The notes: a model not told the origin generated them from the sequence alone. Positions 7,624 to 15,831 are shown, counted from the first letter of the stretch. The stretch is DNA of 64,000 nt from Pseudomonas vranovensis DSM 16006 (GCF_000425805.1 NZ_AUED01000022.1:1-64000); one strand, 5' to 3'. Numbers and translations: made by a program.

Positions 7624-9945
7624 TTAATTCATCCAGCCCTTGACCCAGTCCATCACGGACTCGGCGGGATCCTGCGTGCCACCACAAGCGGCGCCGGCAG
7701 GGGGCTCACTGCCGCGAATATACGGCATCTGTACTGCACCCGGGCAACTGGCGTCGGAGCCTTGCCCAGTGTGTGGATCTACCCAGGCCTGAACCACGTT
7801 GTCGGGCAATGGCATGTCCAGCGGTAGCGGGTCGGCCTTGCGCATGAAGCTGGTCCACACCTGCAGGGCACCAGTAGCGCCGGTGAACGGCGTCTTGCCG
7901 TTGTCGTCACGACCCAACCAGACCACGGCCAGCAAGTCCTGGCTGAACCCGGCGAACCAACTGTCGCGAGAATCGTTACTGGTGCCGGTCTTGCCTGCCA
8001 GGGTCAGGGAGCTTGGCAGTACGCTATAGACCGAACGCCCGGTACCTTCGCGCATCACCCGCTGCATGGCGTTCTGCACCAGATAGATTGCCCCCGGGTC
8101 GAAGGTCTGCTGGATCTGAAACGGATAGCGCTTGAGTGGCTCGCCCTCGGCCGTCAGCACACTGCGGATGCCGCGCATCGGTGTGTTGAAGCCGCCATTG
8201 GCCAGCGTCTGGTACATGGTCGCAACCTGCATTGGCGACATGCCGCCGGCACCCAGCAGCATCGACGGGAACGCCGGCCAGTCGACGTTCACGCCCAGTC
8301 GTCCAATGGTTTTGAGCACATTCGGCACACCCACTTCCAGGCCCAGCTTGGCCGTCGACAGGTTGTAGGAGTTGGCCAGGCCTTGGTACAGATAAATGGT
8401 GCCGTGAGAGCGGCGATCATAGTTCTGTGGACGCCAGACCTGTCCGTCGCCGCCTTTCACCGCGAACGGCTCATCCTGCATCCAGGTAGTCAGGGTGTAT
8501 TTGCTCGGCTTTTCCAGGGCGGTCAGATAGACCGCCGGCTTGACCAGCGAGCCTATCGGGCGAACGGCATCAATGGCCCGGTTGAACCCGGCAAAGCCCG
8601 CCTGACGACTGCCGATCAGCGCCTGCACTTCACCGGTTTCCGGATTGGTGACCACCATCGCAGCTTCGACTTCGTCGGACCCCTTGCGTCCGGCCAGGCG
8701 CTTGAACGTCTCGGACATCGCCGCCTCAGACTTCATCTGCAGGATCGGGTCGAAACTGGTGAAGATGCGCAGGCCTTCTTCGGTCAAGTCTTCGTCGCGG
8801 TAGTCCTGGCGCAGCTGACGCTTCACCAGGTCGAGGAACCCAGGGAAGGAGCTGTCGGCCAGACTGCCACGCTTGGTCACACCCAGCGGCATTTTCTTCG
8901 CTGCAGCGACGGCCTCGGGTGTCGCCACCCCCTGCTCGGCCAGCAGGTCGAGCACCAGGTTACGCCGCACGGTGGCCCGTTCCGGGTAACGACGCGGGTT
9001 GTAGTAGGACGGCCCCTTGACCATACCTACCAGCAACGCCACCTGATGCAACTTCAATTCCGACAGTGGCTGACTGAAGAAGAACTGGCTGGCCAGGCCG
9101 AAACCATGCACTGCACGCTGACCATCCTGACCGACGAACACCTCGTTGAGGTAGGCCTCCAGGATCTCGCGCTTGTCGTAGTGCAATTCAAGCAGCAGGG
9201 CCATCATCGCTTCGGTGAGTTTGCGACTGAGGCTGCGTTCGTTGGTCAGGTAGAAGTTCTTAACCAATTGTTGCGTCAGGGTACTGCCACCCTGGCGCAT
9301 CGCACCCGACGAAGTGTTGACCCAGACCGCACGAGCGATGGACTTGGGTGATACGCCAAAGTGGCTGTAGAAATCGCGGTCTTCCACGGCAACCAGGGTT
9401 TCGAGCAGGTACGGCGGCACCTGGTCGAGCTTGATCAGAATCCGGTCTTCGAGGTTCTTGGGGTACAGGCCGCCAATCAGCAACGGCTCAAGCCGCACCA
9501 CGTCGAGCTTGGAGCCATTGGCGCCGCTCAGGCCCGCCACATAGTCGCCGGAGAAACGCACGCGCACCGCTTGTGCCTGCTCCATGCCTTCATAGAACTG
9601 GAAACCACGGGTGTTCAGGTCAACGGTGTTGCCGCTGACGGCAGCGGCACCCGGACCATTGGCGACGCTTTCGCGGCGATAACCCAGGGCATCGAGCTCA
9701 ATGAGAAAATCGCTCTTGCTCAGCTTCTGTCCGACGAACAGCTCCAGCGGCCGGGCATACACCTTGGCAGGGATGGTCCAGCGCTTGCCGGAGAACTTCT
9801 CCTGGACCACAGCGTCGAGATAAATGGCAAAGCCGGCCAGCACCACAAGGCCAACCAGGCTGAGCTTGATGGCCCAGCCCAGCCAGGCGCCAGAGCGGCC
9901 AGACGGGCGTTTTTTCGGGGTACGGGGGGATCGGGTACGAGTCAT
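7624..9945 (-). CDS. mrcB: Penicillin-binding protein 1B, bifunctional transglycosylase/transpeptidase
   Basis: A 773-residue class A PBP that polymerises and crosslinks peptidoglycan at the inner membrane. In order it shows a basic cytoplasmic tail, one membrane segment (about 25-45), a UB2H-like region (about 65-155) and a GT51 domain with Glu188-Asp-Arg-Asp-Phe and Arg-Gln-Gly-Gly-Ser-Thr-Leu-Thr-Gln-Gln (217-226). The transpeptidase follows with Ser466-Leu-Val-Lys469, Ser526-Tyr-Asn and Lys652-Thr-Gly. All catalytic motifs are intact. It heads the mrcB-lipoprotein-yqcC group and is divergent from the kinase-like fusion gene at 10063. Confidence 0.98.
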   Translation of the reverse strand: MTRTRSPRTPKKRPSGRSGAWLGWAIKLSLVGLVVLAGFAIYLDAVVQEKFSGKRWTIPAKVYARPLELFVGQKLSKSDFLIELDALGYRRESVANGPGAAAVSGNTVDLNTRGFQFYEGMEQAQAVRVRFSGDYVAGLSGANGSKLDVVRLEPLLIGGLYPKNLEDRILIKLDQVPPYLLETLVAVEDRDFYSHFGVSPKSIARAVWVNTSSGAMRQGGSTLTQQLVKNFYLTNERSLSRKLTEAMMALLLELHYDKREILEAYLNEVFVGQDGQRAVHGFGLASQFFFSQPLSELKLHQVALLVGMVKGPSYYNPRRYPERATVRRNLVLDLLAEQGVATPEAVAAAKKMPLGVTKRGSLADSSFPGFLDLVKRQLRQDYRDEDLTEEGLRIFTSFDPILQMKSEAAMSETFKRLAGRKGSDEVEAAMVVTNPETGEVQALIGSRQAGFAGFNRAIDAVRPIGSLVKPAVYLTALEKPSKYTLTTWMQDEPFAVKGGDGQVWRPQNYDRRSHGTIYLYQGLANSYNLSTAKLGLEVGVPNVLKTIGRLGVNVDWPAFPSMLLGAGGMSPMQVATMYQTLANGGFNTPMRGIRSVLTAEGEPLKRYPFQIQQTFDPGAIYLVQNAMQRVMREGTGRSVYSVLPSSLTLAGKTGTSNDSRDSWFAGFSQDLLAVVWLGRDDNGKTPFTGATGALQVWTSFMRKADPLPLDMPLPDNVVQAWVDPHTGQGSDASCPGAVQMPYIRGSEPPAGAACGGTQDPAESVMDWVKGWMN

Positions 9946-10062
9946 GGCGGCGGATTATACGCACTTTATTGATCGTCGACAGGCGCCCTCCGGCGGTTTG
10001 CACCAGCCTCGCTTGCCGCCATAATGGCCGATTCGAATCTCCATGCCCCAGAAGGATCGCCC

Positions 10063-11625
10063 GTGAGCCAAGCCTTGATCACCGCATTGCAAAACCCCGC
10101 CCTGTTTCCCCATCCGGTCAAGCAATTCCAGGTGATTGAAACTCACATTTCCTGGGTGCTGTTGACCGGCGACTACGCCTACAAGATCAAGAAGCCGATG
10201 AACTTCGGTTTCCTGGACTTCACCGAGCTGTCCGGGCGCAAGCACTTCTGCGCCGAAGAACTGCGCCTGAACCAGCGCCTGACCGAAGGTTTGTATCTGG
10301 AGGTATTGCCGATTACCGGCAGCGCCGAAGCGCCACAACTGGCAGGCGATGGCGAGCCTGTCGAGTACGCGCTGAAGATGCGCCAGTTCCCGCAGGACCA
10401 GATGCTCAGCACCCTGCAAGCCAATGGCGAACTGACTGCCGAGCACATCGACCAGATGGCCCGCCAGATCGCCGAGTTCCACCTGCAGGCGCCCAGGGTG
10501 CCTGTCGATCATCCACTGGGAACCCCGGACAGCGTCATGGCGCCGGTGGAGCAGAACTTCGAGCAGATCCGTCCGTTCCTTTCCGACAAGGCCGACCTGC
10601 AACAGCTCGATGCCCTGCAAGCCTGGGCCCAGGACAGCTTCAAGCGCCTGCACGGCCTGCTCGAAGCCCGCAAGGCCAAAGGTTTCATCCGTGAGTGCCA
10701 CGGTGATATCCACCTGGGCAATGCCACCCTGATCGACGGCAAGGTCGTGATCTTCGACTGCATCGAGTTCAACGAACCTTTCCGCCTGACCGACGTGTAT
10801 GCCGACACCGCCTTCCTGGCCATGGACCTGGAAGACCGTGGGCTGAAGTCGCTGTCGCGCCGCTTCATCAGCCAGTACCTGGAACTGACCGGCGACTATG
10901 CCGGCCTTGAACTGCTGAACTTCTACAAGGCCTACCGTGCACTGGTACGCGCCAAGGTCGCCCTGTTCAGCATGCCGGCCAACGCCGATGCGGTGCAGCG
11001 CGCTACTACCCTGCGCACCTACCGCAACTATGCCAACCTGGCGGAGAGCTACAGCGCCATCCCGTCGCGTTTCCTGGCGATCACCCATGGTGTGTCTGCC
11101 GTAGGCAAGAGCCACGTGGCCATGCGCCTGGTCGACGCCCTGGGTGCCATTCGCCTGCGTTCGGATGTAGAGCGCAAGCGCATTTTCGGTGAGCAGGCAA
11201 GCGCCAGCGCCGGCCAGTTGCAAGCCGGCATCTATAGCGAGGACGCCAGCCAGGCAACCTACCAGCGCCTGCACCAACTGGCCGAAATCATTCTGCGCGC
11301 GGGGTTCCCGGTGGTCATTGATGCCACCTACCTCAAGCAGGCGCAGCGTCAGGCCGCCGCTGGTGTCGCCAGCGAGACAGGCGTGCCGTTCCTGATCCTT
11401 GACTGCAATGCCCCCGATGCGGTCATTGCCAGCTGGCTGGCACAGCGCCAGGCCGACCAGAACGATCCATCGGATGCCACGCTGGACGTGATCAAGGCAC
11501 AGCAAAGCAGCCGCGACCCGCTCAGTGCCGAGGAAGTACTGCAAAGCAAACGAGTGGAAACCAACGAAAGCGGCAGCCTGGATCTGCTGGTCAAGCAGAT
11601 CCGTCAGCGCCTTCCCGGGCTCTGA
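10063..11625 (+). CDS. Two-domain protein: aminoglycoside phosphotransferase-like kinase fused to a P-loop (AAA/gluconokinase-like) kinase
   Basis: The N-terminal half (about 1-330) has the APH/choline-kinase fold. It carries a Tyr-Lys-Ile-Lys-Lys-Pro lysine near 41, the Brenner motif His-Gly-Asp-Ile-His-Leu-Gly-Asn (213-220) and Phe-Asp-Cys-Ile-Glu (231-235). The C-terminal half has a P-loop Gly-Val-Ser-Ala-Val-Gly-Lys-Ser (343-350) followed by Arg-Ser-Asp-Val-Glu-Arg-Lys-Arg, as in small-molecule kinases of the COG0645 type. Both active sites look complete. I chose GTG at 10063 because GAAGGA lies just upstream; an ATG at 10024 is possible. The substrate is unknown, and an antibiotic-resistance role should not be assumed. 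Confidence 0.88.
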   Translation: MSQALITALQNPALFPHPVKQFQVIETHISWVLLTGDYAYKIKKPMNFGFLDFTELSGRKHFCAEELRLNQRLTEGLYLEVLPITGSAEAPQLAGDGEPVEYALKMRQFPQDQMLSTLQANGELTAEHIDQMARQIAEFHLQAPRVPVDHPLGTPDSVMAPVEQNFEQIRPFLSDKADLQQLDALQAWAQDSFKRLHGLLEARKAKGFIRECHGDIHLGNATLIDGKVVIFDCIEFNEPFRLTDVYADTAFLAMDLEDRGLKSLSRRFISQYLELTGDYAGLELLNFYKAYRALVRAKVALFSMPANADAVQRATTLRTYRNYANLAESYSAIPSRFLAITHGVSAVGKSHVAMRLVDALGAIRLRSDVERKRIFGEQASASAGQLQAGIYSEDASQATYQRLHQLAEIILRAGFPVVIDATYLKQAQRQAAAGVASETGVPFLILDCNAPDAVIASWLAQRQADQNDPSDATLDVIKAQQSSRDPLSAEEVLQSKRVETNESGSLDLLVKQIRQRLPGL

Positions 11626-11730
11626 TCGCCCTCGGAGCGTGAAGCAGTCGCCACTTCACGCTTGCGCTCGAACGCCTCCCTGGCGATGACACTATAATGC
11701 CATCATCAGGTTTCACAGGGAGGCGTCTTC

Positions 11731-12075
11731 ATGAATCAGCCACGGCAATTGGACAGCGCGTTGTATGCGCTGGTGCATGACGAACAGATCGCTCACTTCA
11801 ACCGCGAGAAACCCAAGGACGCCGCCATCGACTTTCGCGGTGGTGACTTTCGCGGACTCGATCTGCGGGATCTGGACACCACCGGCATCGACTTCACCGA
11901 TGCCTATTTCCGCGCCGCAGATCTGCGCGGGCTAGATCTTCGCCATAACGGCCTGGAAGGTGCGAGCCTGGCTCATGCGCAAATTTCCGGCACCTACTTT
12001 CCCGGCGAACTGAGCGCCGACGAGATCCTCATGTCGGTCAACTTCGGCACACGGCTGCGATACCGCACCCGCTGA
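11731..12075 (+). CDS. Small pentapeptide-repeat protein
   Basis: A 114-residue protein whose middle (about residues 32-95) is built from A(D/N)LXX-type pentapeptides such as Asp-Phe-Arg-Gly-Leu, Asp-Leu-Arg-Asp-Leu, Ala-Asp-Leu-Arg-Gly and Gly-Ala-Ser-Leu-Ala. These should form a short right-handed quadrilateral beta-helix. A strong GGGAGG site precedes the ATG and a TATAAT box lies about 35 bases upstream. It is followed by a terminator, so it is probably monocistronic. Some pentapeptide proteins mimic DNA and protect gyrase, but this one is much shorter than Qnr/MfpA and no function can be assigned. Confidence 0.88.
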   Translation: MNQPRQLDSALYALVHDEQIAHFNREKPKDAAIDFRGGDFRGLDLRDLDTTGIDFTDAYFRAADLRGLDLRHNGLEGASLAHAQISGTYFPGELSADEILMSVNFGTRLRYRTR

Positions 12076-12084
12076 TAAACCTTG

Positions 12085-12118
12085 AACACCCCGCCAGGCG
12101 TGGCCTGACGGGGTGTTT
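12085..12118 (+). terminator. Rho-independent terminator after the pentapeptide-repeat gene
   Basis: AACACCCCG and CGGGGTGTTT form a long stem around an inner GGCGTGGCC-type loop, ending in TTT. It lies ten bases after the stop. Confidence 0.85.
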
Positions 12119-12237
12119 GTGGCTGCCCGTCGGCACCCGATGGCAAAACGCCGCGTATTTTTGAAGTGCCGCTACACTGCTCATTGACCTGCCAGCGATT
12201 CCCTCTCAAGACCGTTCAGCCGTCGCAAGGAGGCTTG

Positions 12238-12510
12238 ATGAACGATGAACTCCAGCATCTGAAAAATCTTGGCAAGACTTCTGCGCAGTGGCTGCATGCG
12301 GTCGGCATTCACAGCGCTTCGGATCTGCGTCGGCTCGGAGCGGTGAATGCCTACCAGGCAGTGCGCACCCGCGGCTTTCGGGCTTCGAAGGTGCTGCTGT
12401 ACGCGATCGAAGGCGCCCTGCTCGATATGCACTGGAACGACATCCCCCCTGAACGCAAGGAAGCGCTCAACCAGCAACTGGATGCCAAGACGCCGAGGAA
12501 AAATAATTGA
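12238..12510 (+). CDS. TfoX C-terminal-domain protein
   Basis: This 90-residue protein corresponds only to the C-terminal helix-hairpin-helix-like half of TfoX/Sxy (Leu-Lys-Asn-Leu-Gly-Lys-Thr-Ser-Ala-Gln-Trp-Leu, then Asp-Leu-Arg-Arg-Leu-Gly-Ala-Val-Asn-Ala-Tyr). Full TfoX has an additional N-terminal domain that is absent here. Stand-alone versions are common in pseudomonads and their role is not established; competence regulation cannot be assumed. CAAGGAGG before the ATG supports the start. The gene ends 20 bases before the prrF promoter. Confidence 0.88.
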   Translation: MNDELQHLKNLGKTSAQWLHAVGIHSASDLRRLGAVNAYQAVRTRGFRASKVLLYAIEGALLDMHWNDIPPERKEALNQQLDAKTPRKNN

Positions 12511-12529
12511 AAATATGAGATCGCAACGA

Positions 12530-12561
12530 TTGACTTCGAAATGAGAATCGTTATGATTATC
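12530..12561 (+). promoter_or_regulatory. prrF promoter with overlapping Fur box
   Basis: TTGACT (12530-12535) and TATGAT (12552-12557) are 16 bases apart. Overlapping the -10 is AATGAGAATCGTTATGAT with a following TATC (12540-12561), close to the classic AATGAGAATNATTATCATT Fur site. Fur with iron would block RNA polymerase here. Confidence 0.85.
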
Positions 12562-12563
12562 AC

Positions 12564-12679
12564 AACTGGTCGCGAGACTGGTTGGGTAACCTGAAAGCCC
12601 CTGGTTCGGACTCTCAGATTATCTCCTCATCAGGCTAATCACGGTTATTGACCCGGCAGTTTTGCCGGGTCTTTTTTTG
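12564..12679 (+). ncRNA. prrF: Iron-responsive small RNA PrrF
   Basis: Recognised by the PrrF landmarks: the start AACTGGTCGCGAGA, the conserved target-pairing segment TCTCCTCATCAGGCTAATCA (12621-12640) and the terminator stem GACCCGGCA / TGCCGGGTC followed by seven T. The length of about 116 nt matches the family. PrrF RNAs are made when iron is scarce, and with Hfq they repress iron-using proteins such as SodB and TCA-cycle enzymes. Only one copy is present here, unlike the tandem pair at the same locus in P. aeruginosa. It converges with hmuV, whose stop lies 14 bases beyond the terminator. Confidence 0.93.
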
Positions 12680-12693
12680 CCTGCGTTTTGTCA

Positions 12694-13461
12694 TTAGCGG
12701 GCAATGATCAACGGATGTCCACGCTCCGGATGCGGTTGTACCAGCACATCGATACCAAACACCGCCTTGAGCGATTCAGGTCGCAGAGCCTGTTCAGGGC
12801 TGTCCAGTGCATGCATGTGCCCCTGTTCAAGCAACAGTATCCGGTCGCAGTAACGCGCGGCCAGGTTAAGGTCATGCAATATGACCAGCACCGCCGCACC
12901 GCGATCGGCGAAATTGCGCACGGCTTGTAATGTGGTGTGTTGATGCAAGGGATCGAGCATCGACGTCGGCTCATCGAGCAGCAGCGTCCTCCCCTCCTCC
13001 CCCGGCCACAACTGCGCCAGCACCCGTGCCAGATGAACCCGTTGCCGCTCGCCCCCAGACAATGCCAGGTAGCTGCGCCCGACCAGGTGCCGGGCATCCG
13101 CGGCGTCCAACGCCGCGTCGACGATCTGCTGATCACAGACCAGTCCCGTACGATGCGGCAGTCGGCCCATGCCGACCACTTCTTCGACCTTGAACGCGAA
13201 TCCGAGACTGGAGATCTGAGGCAACACCGCCAGGCGCTGGGCTCGCTCCTGACCAGGCCAGTACGACAGGTCTCTGCCATCCAGGGTCACGCGCCCCTGA
13301 CTGGCATTCAACTCACCGCACAGCGCACCGAGCAAGCTGCTTTTCCCTGCACCATTGGGGCCAAGTACGCCCAGCACCTGGTAGGACTGCAGCGCCAGGC
13401 TGATATTACTCAGCACCTGATTGCTGCCCCGCTGCAGGAACAGGTTTTCGACACAAAGCAT
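12694..13461 (-). CDS. hmuV: Heme ABC transporter ATP-binding protein
   Basis: This 255-residue ABC ATPase has a Walker A motif Gly-Pro-Asn-Gly-Ala-Gly-Lys-Ser (34-41), a Leu-Ser-Gly-Gly-Glu-Arg-Gln signature and a Walker B ending Leu-Leu-Leu-Asp-Glu-Pro-Thr. It powers heme import with HmuU and HmuT. It is last in hmuTUV and its first base overlaps the last base of hmuU. The family cannot be separated from siderophore or B12 ATPases on this subunit alone; the heme assignment rests on HmuT and on synteny with phuTUV. Confidence 0.93.
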   Translation of the reverse strand: MLCVENLFLQRGSNQVLSNISLALQSYQVLGVLGPNGAGKSSLLGALCGELNASQGRVTLDGRDLSYWPGQERAQRLAVLPQISSLGFAFKVEEVVGMGRLPHRTGLVCDQQIVDAALDAADARHLVGRSYLALSGGERQRVHLARVLAQLWPGEEGRTLLLDEPTSMLDPLHQHTTLQAVRNFADRGAAVLVILHDLNLAARYCDRILLLEQGHMHALDSPEQALRPESLKAVFGIDVLVQPHPERGHPLIIAR

Positions 13462-14498
13462 CAGGTACGCCCCCGCAGCAACAGGTAGAGGAAAAACGGT
13501 GCGCCGATGAAAGCAGTAACGATACCGATGGGCAACTCGGCGGGCGCCAGCGCCAGCCGCGCTATCAGGTCGGCAAACAGCAGCAGTGAAGCCCCTGCCA
13601 GCAGCGAGGCCGGCAACAGTACGCGATGATCGGGCCCGGACAACAGGCGAACCAGGTGCGGTACCACCAACCCGATGAAACCGATCAGACCGGCAGCCGC
13701 CACCGCCGCTCCGACCCCCAATGCGGTACAGAACACCAGCTCGCGCTTGAGCGCCTCGACCTCTATACCCAGGTGCCTTGCTTCCGACTCACCCAACAAC
13801 AAGGCATTCAGGGCCTGGGCCCGACGCGGCAGCCACAGCGCGACGCCGACGGCAACCATCACCAGCGGCCACAGCCGCTGATAGCTGGCACCGTTGAGAC
13901 TGCCCAGGTTCCAGAAGGTCAGCGTGCGCAAGGTCGCGTCATCGGCCAGGTAAGTGAACAGGCCAACGGCGGAACTGGCCAAGGCGGTCAAGGCGATACC
14001 CGCCAGCAGCATGGTTGCGACGCTGGTCTGTCCGTCACGCCGGCCCAGGCGATAGACCAGGGCTGTCACGCCCAAGCCTCCGAGAAACGCACAGACCGAC
14101 AACAGGTACGGCGCAAAGGCTTCCGGGATACCGCCCAGCCAACTGCCGCCAACTATCGCCACCGCCGCGCCAAGCGCCGCGCCACTGGACACTCCGACTA
14201 GGCCCGGGTCGGCCAGCGGGTTACGAAACAGGCCCTGCATGGCCACTCCGGACAAAGCCAGCACTGCCCCGACAGTCAGGCCGAGCAGAGTGCGCGGAAG
14301 GCGAATCTGGCCAAGGATGAGTTCGGCCTGATCCAGCCCCTCCCCGGCAATCGGTATGCCCAGCAGTCGCAGGCCGGCACGCAGCGTATCAAACAGTGGC
14401 AAGCTGACCGGCCCCAGGGCCAGGGACAGCCACACCGCCAGCAGGCACAGCAATGCCAGGGCGACGAAGAGCGTCCTGGGTTTGATAAGCCGGTTCAT
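13461..14498 (-). CDS. hmuU: Heme ABC transporter permease
   Basis: A 345-residue FecCD-family permease with about ten membrane segments and the conserved cytoplasmic coupling-loop region Gly-Glu-Ser-Glu-Ala-Arg-His-Leu-Gly. It forms the inner-membrane channel for heme passed on by HmuT. It overlaps hmuT by four bases and hmuV by one, a tightly coupled operon. Length and topology are normal. Confidence 0.93.
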   Translation of the reverse strand: MNRLIKPRTLFVALALLCLLAVWLSLALGPVSLPLFDTLRAGLRLLGIPIAGEGLDQAELILGQIRLPRTLLGLTVGAVLALSGVAMQGLFRNPLADPGLVGVSSGAALGAAVAIVGGSWLGGIPEAFAPYLLSVCAFLGGLGVTALVYRLGRRDGQTSVATMLLAGIALTALASSAVGLFTYLADDATLRTLTFWNLGSLNGASYQRLWPLVMVAVGVALWLPRRAQALNALLLGESEARHLGIEVEALKRELVFCTALGVGAAVAAAGLIGFIGLVVPHLVRLLSGPDHRVLLPASLLAGASLLLFADLIARLALAPAELPIGIVTAFIGAPFFLYLLLRGRT

Positions 14499-15361
14499 TG
14501 AGCGTCGGGGTAAAAGGCTTGCGAAAGACGCTGCAAGGTGCTCGGCAGGCGTGGACCTAGCCCCCCCACCAGCAAGGTCGGGTCGAGCTCAACCAGTCGC
14601 CCCGCTTGTGCCGCCTTCGAGGCCTTCAAGGCAGGATTCTCCTTAAGCAGTGCCTGCAGGGCCTGTTCACCGGTGAGACTGCGATCGGCAAACACCAGCA
14701 CGTCCGGATTCAAGGCGGCCAAGGCTTCGACCGAAAAATTCTTGTAACCGTCGTTGTCGGCCAGGTTTCGGGCGCCTGCCCGCTGGAGGAGCCAGTCACC
14801 GGCGGTATCCTTGCCGGCGATCATCGGCTTGGCGCCGGCATGGCCGACCAGCAGGATTACCCCTGGGGCCGGGTGCCGAGCCTGGATTTGCTTGAGCTTG
14901 TCTTGCAGGTGCTCGAGCTGCTGGCGGTACTGAACATAGACCTTCTCGGCCTGTGCCGGGTTACCGAGCAGTTGCCCCAGATGCTTCAGGTTGGACTCCA
15001 CCGCCTGCAGATCGGCCTTGCTGGAAAACAGTTCGACCTGGACCCCGGCCCCACGGATTTGCGCCAGCACCGGTGGTGGTCCCATTTCTTCGGTACCCAC
15101 CAGCACATCGGGGCGCAGGCTCAGCACGCCTTCGGCCGACAATTGACGCTGATAGCCAATACTGGGCAAGGTCTTGAGCGATTCGGGATGTTGACTGGTG
15201 GTATCAACCCCCACCAATCGCTCCTCTCCGCCCAGCGCCGTGACCCATTCACTCAGTGCCCCACCGGCACTGACCCAACGTTGCGGCAAGGCTTCGGCTT
15301 GGACGAGGCTTGTGAATACAAGACCCAGACACAGAGTGATCAGGCTGGCACTTCGGCACAT
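14495..15361 (-). CDS. hmuT: Periplasmic heme-binding protein of the ABC importer
   Basis: This 288-residue class III solute-binding protein starts with a Sec signal peptide (to about Ala22, Val-Gln-Ala). The heme-type signature Leu-Pro-Ser-Ile-Gly-Tyr-Gln-Arg-Gln-Leu-Ser-Ala-Glu-Gly (65-78) is present, with Tyr70 in the position of the axial heme ligand of PhuT/ShuT. This distinguishes it from BtuF-like B12 binders. CCAGGAAG precedes the ATG. A Fur-box-like promoter lies about 90 bases upstream. No heme receptor (phuR/hasR) or cytoplasmic PhuS gene accompanies it in this window. Confidence 0.93.
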   Translation of the reverse strand: MCRSASLITLCLGLVFTSLVQAEALPQRWVSAGGALSEWVTALGGEERLVGVDTTSQHPESLKTLPSIGYQRQLSAEGVLSLRPDVLVGTEEMGPPPVLAQIRGAGVQVELFSSKADLQAVESNLKHLGQLLGNPAQAEKVYVQYRQQLEHLQDKLKQIQARHPAPGVILLVGHAGAKPMIAGKDTAGDWLLQRAGARNLADNDGYKNFSVEALAALNPDVLVFADRSLTGEQALQALLKENPALKASKAAQAGRLVELDPTLLVGGLGPRLPSTLQRLSQAFYPDAQ

Positions 15362-15451
15362 AACGGACTTCCTGGGAAAAGGAGCGGCATCCGGGTGGAT
15401 AACGCTGGAGCCACGGGGTATAAAGCGTCCGACGCGGCATGTTCGAGCAAT

Positions 15452-15479
15452 TTGATAATTATTTGCATTTGAACGTCAA
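15452..15479 (-). promoter_or_regulatory. Probable Fur-regulated promoter of hmuTUV
   Basis: On the minus strand AAATGCAAATAATTATC resembles the Fur consensus (GATAAT and ATTATC half-elements). It sits between TTGACG (15479-15474) and TATCAA (15457-15452), spacer 16. The divergent Rieske gene starts 35 bases to the right, so Fur bound here could affect both. Sequence inference only. Confidence 0.6.
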
Positions 15480-15513
15480 GCGGCCACCGAGACTTCAGGT
15501 ACCTCACTTCGCC

Positions 15514-15831
15514 ATGCACTTTCTTTGTTTACCCGACGAATTGGCTGAAGGCCACAGCCGTGGCTTCAGCCTCGACGACACCCAACTGTTCGCCGTTCGC
15601 CGCGCAGGCAGGGTCTTCCTGTACCAGAACCGCTGCCCCCATCGCGGCATCCCGTTGAACTGGGAGCCCGATCAATTTCTCGACAGCAGCGCCAGCCTGA
15701 TCACCTGCCGACGACATGGCGCGCTGTTTCTGATCGAATCGGGTGAATGTGTGGCCGGGCCCTGTGCCGGCGATTACCTGACCGCCCTGGCGTGCCGGGA
15801 AGACAGCCAGGGTATCTGGCTCGTCACCTGA
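15514..15831 (+). CDS. Small Rieske [2Fe-2S] protein
   Basis: This 105-residue protein consists of a Rieske ferredoxin domain with Cys41-Pro-His43-Arg-Gly and Cys65-Arg-Arg-His68-Gly, the four cluster ligands. It has no signal peptide or membrane segment, so it is a soluble cytoplasmic electron carrier or an oxygenase-like accessory. The ATG at 15514 was chosen because it begins at the domain boundary; an upstream in-frame ATG (15439) would run through the hmuT promoter. The stop overlaps the convergent sfsA stop by eight bases. Partner and substrate are unknown. Confidence 0.88.
   Translation: MHFLCLPDELAEGHSRGFSLDDTQLFAVRRAGRVFLYQNRCPHRGIPLNWEPDQFLDSSASLITCRRHGALFLIESGECVAGPCAGDYLTALACREDSQGIWLVT

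Noticed and set aside
10063..11625. APH-like domain as an aminoglycoside resistance gene
   Set aside because: The family is a broad small-molecule kinase fold, the protein is a chromosomal core-type fusion, and no mobile context is present.
12694..15361. hmuTUV considered as a vitamin B12 (btuFCD) or siderophore transporter
   Set aside because: The binding protein has the heme-type Ile-Gly-Tyr-Gln-Arg-Gln-Leu-Ser-Ala-Glu-Gly segment with the axial tyrosine, and a Fur-like site precedes it.
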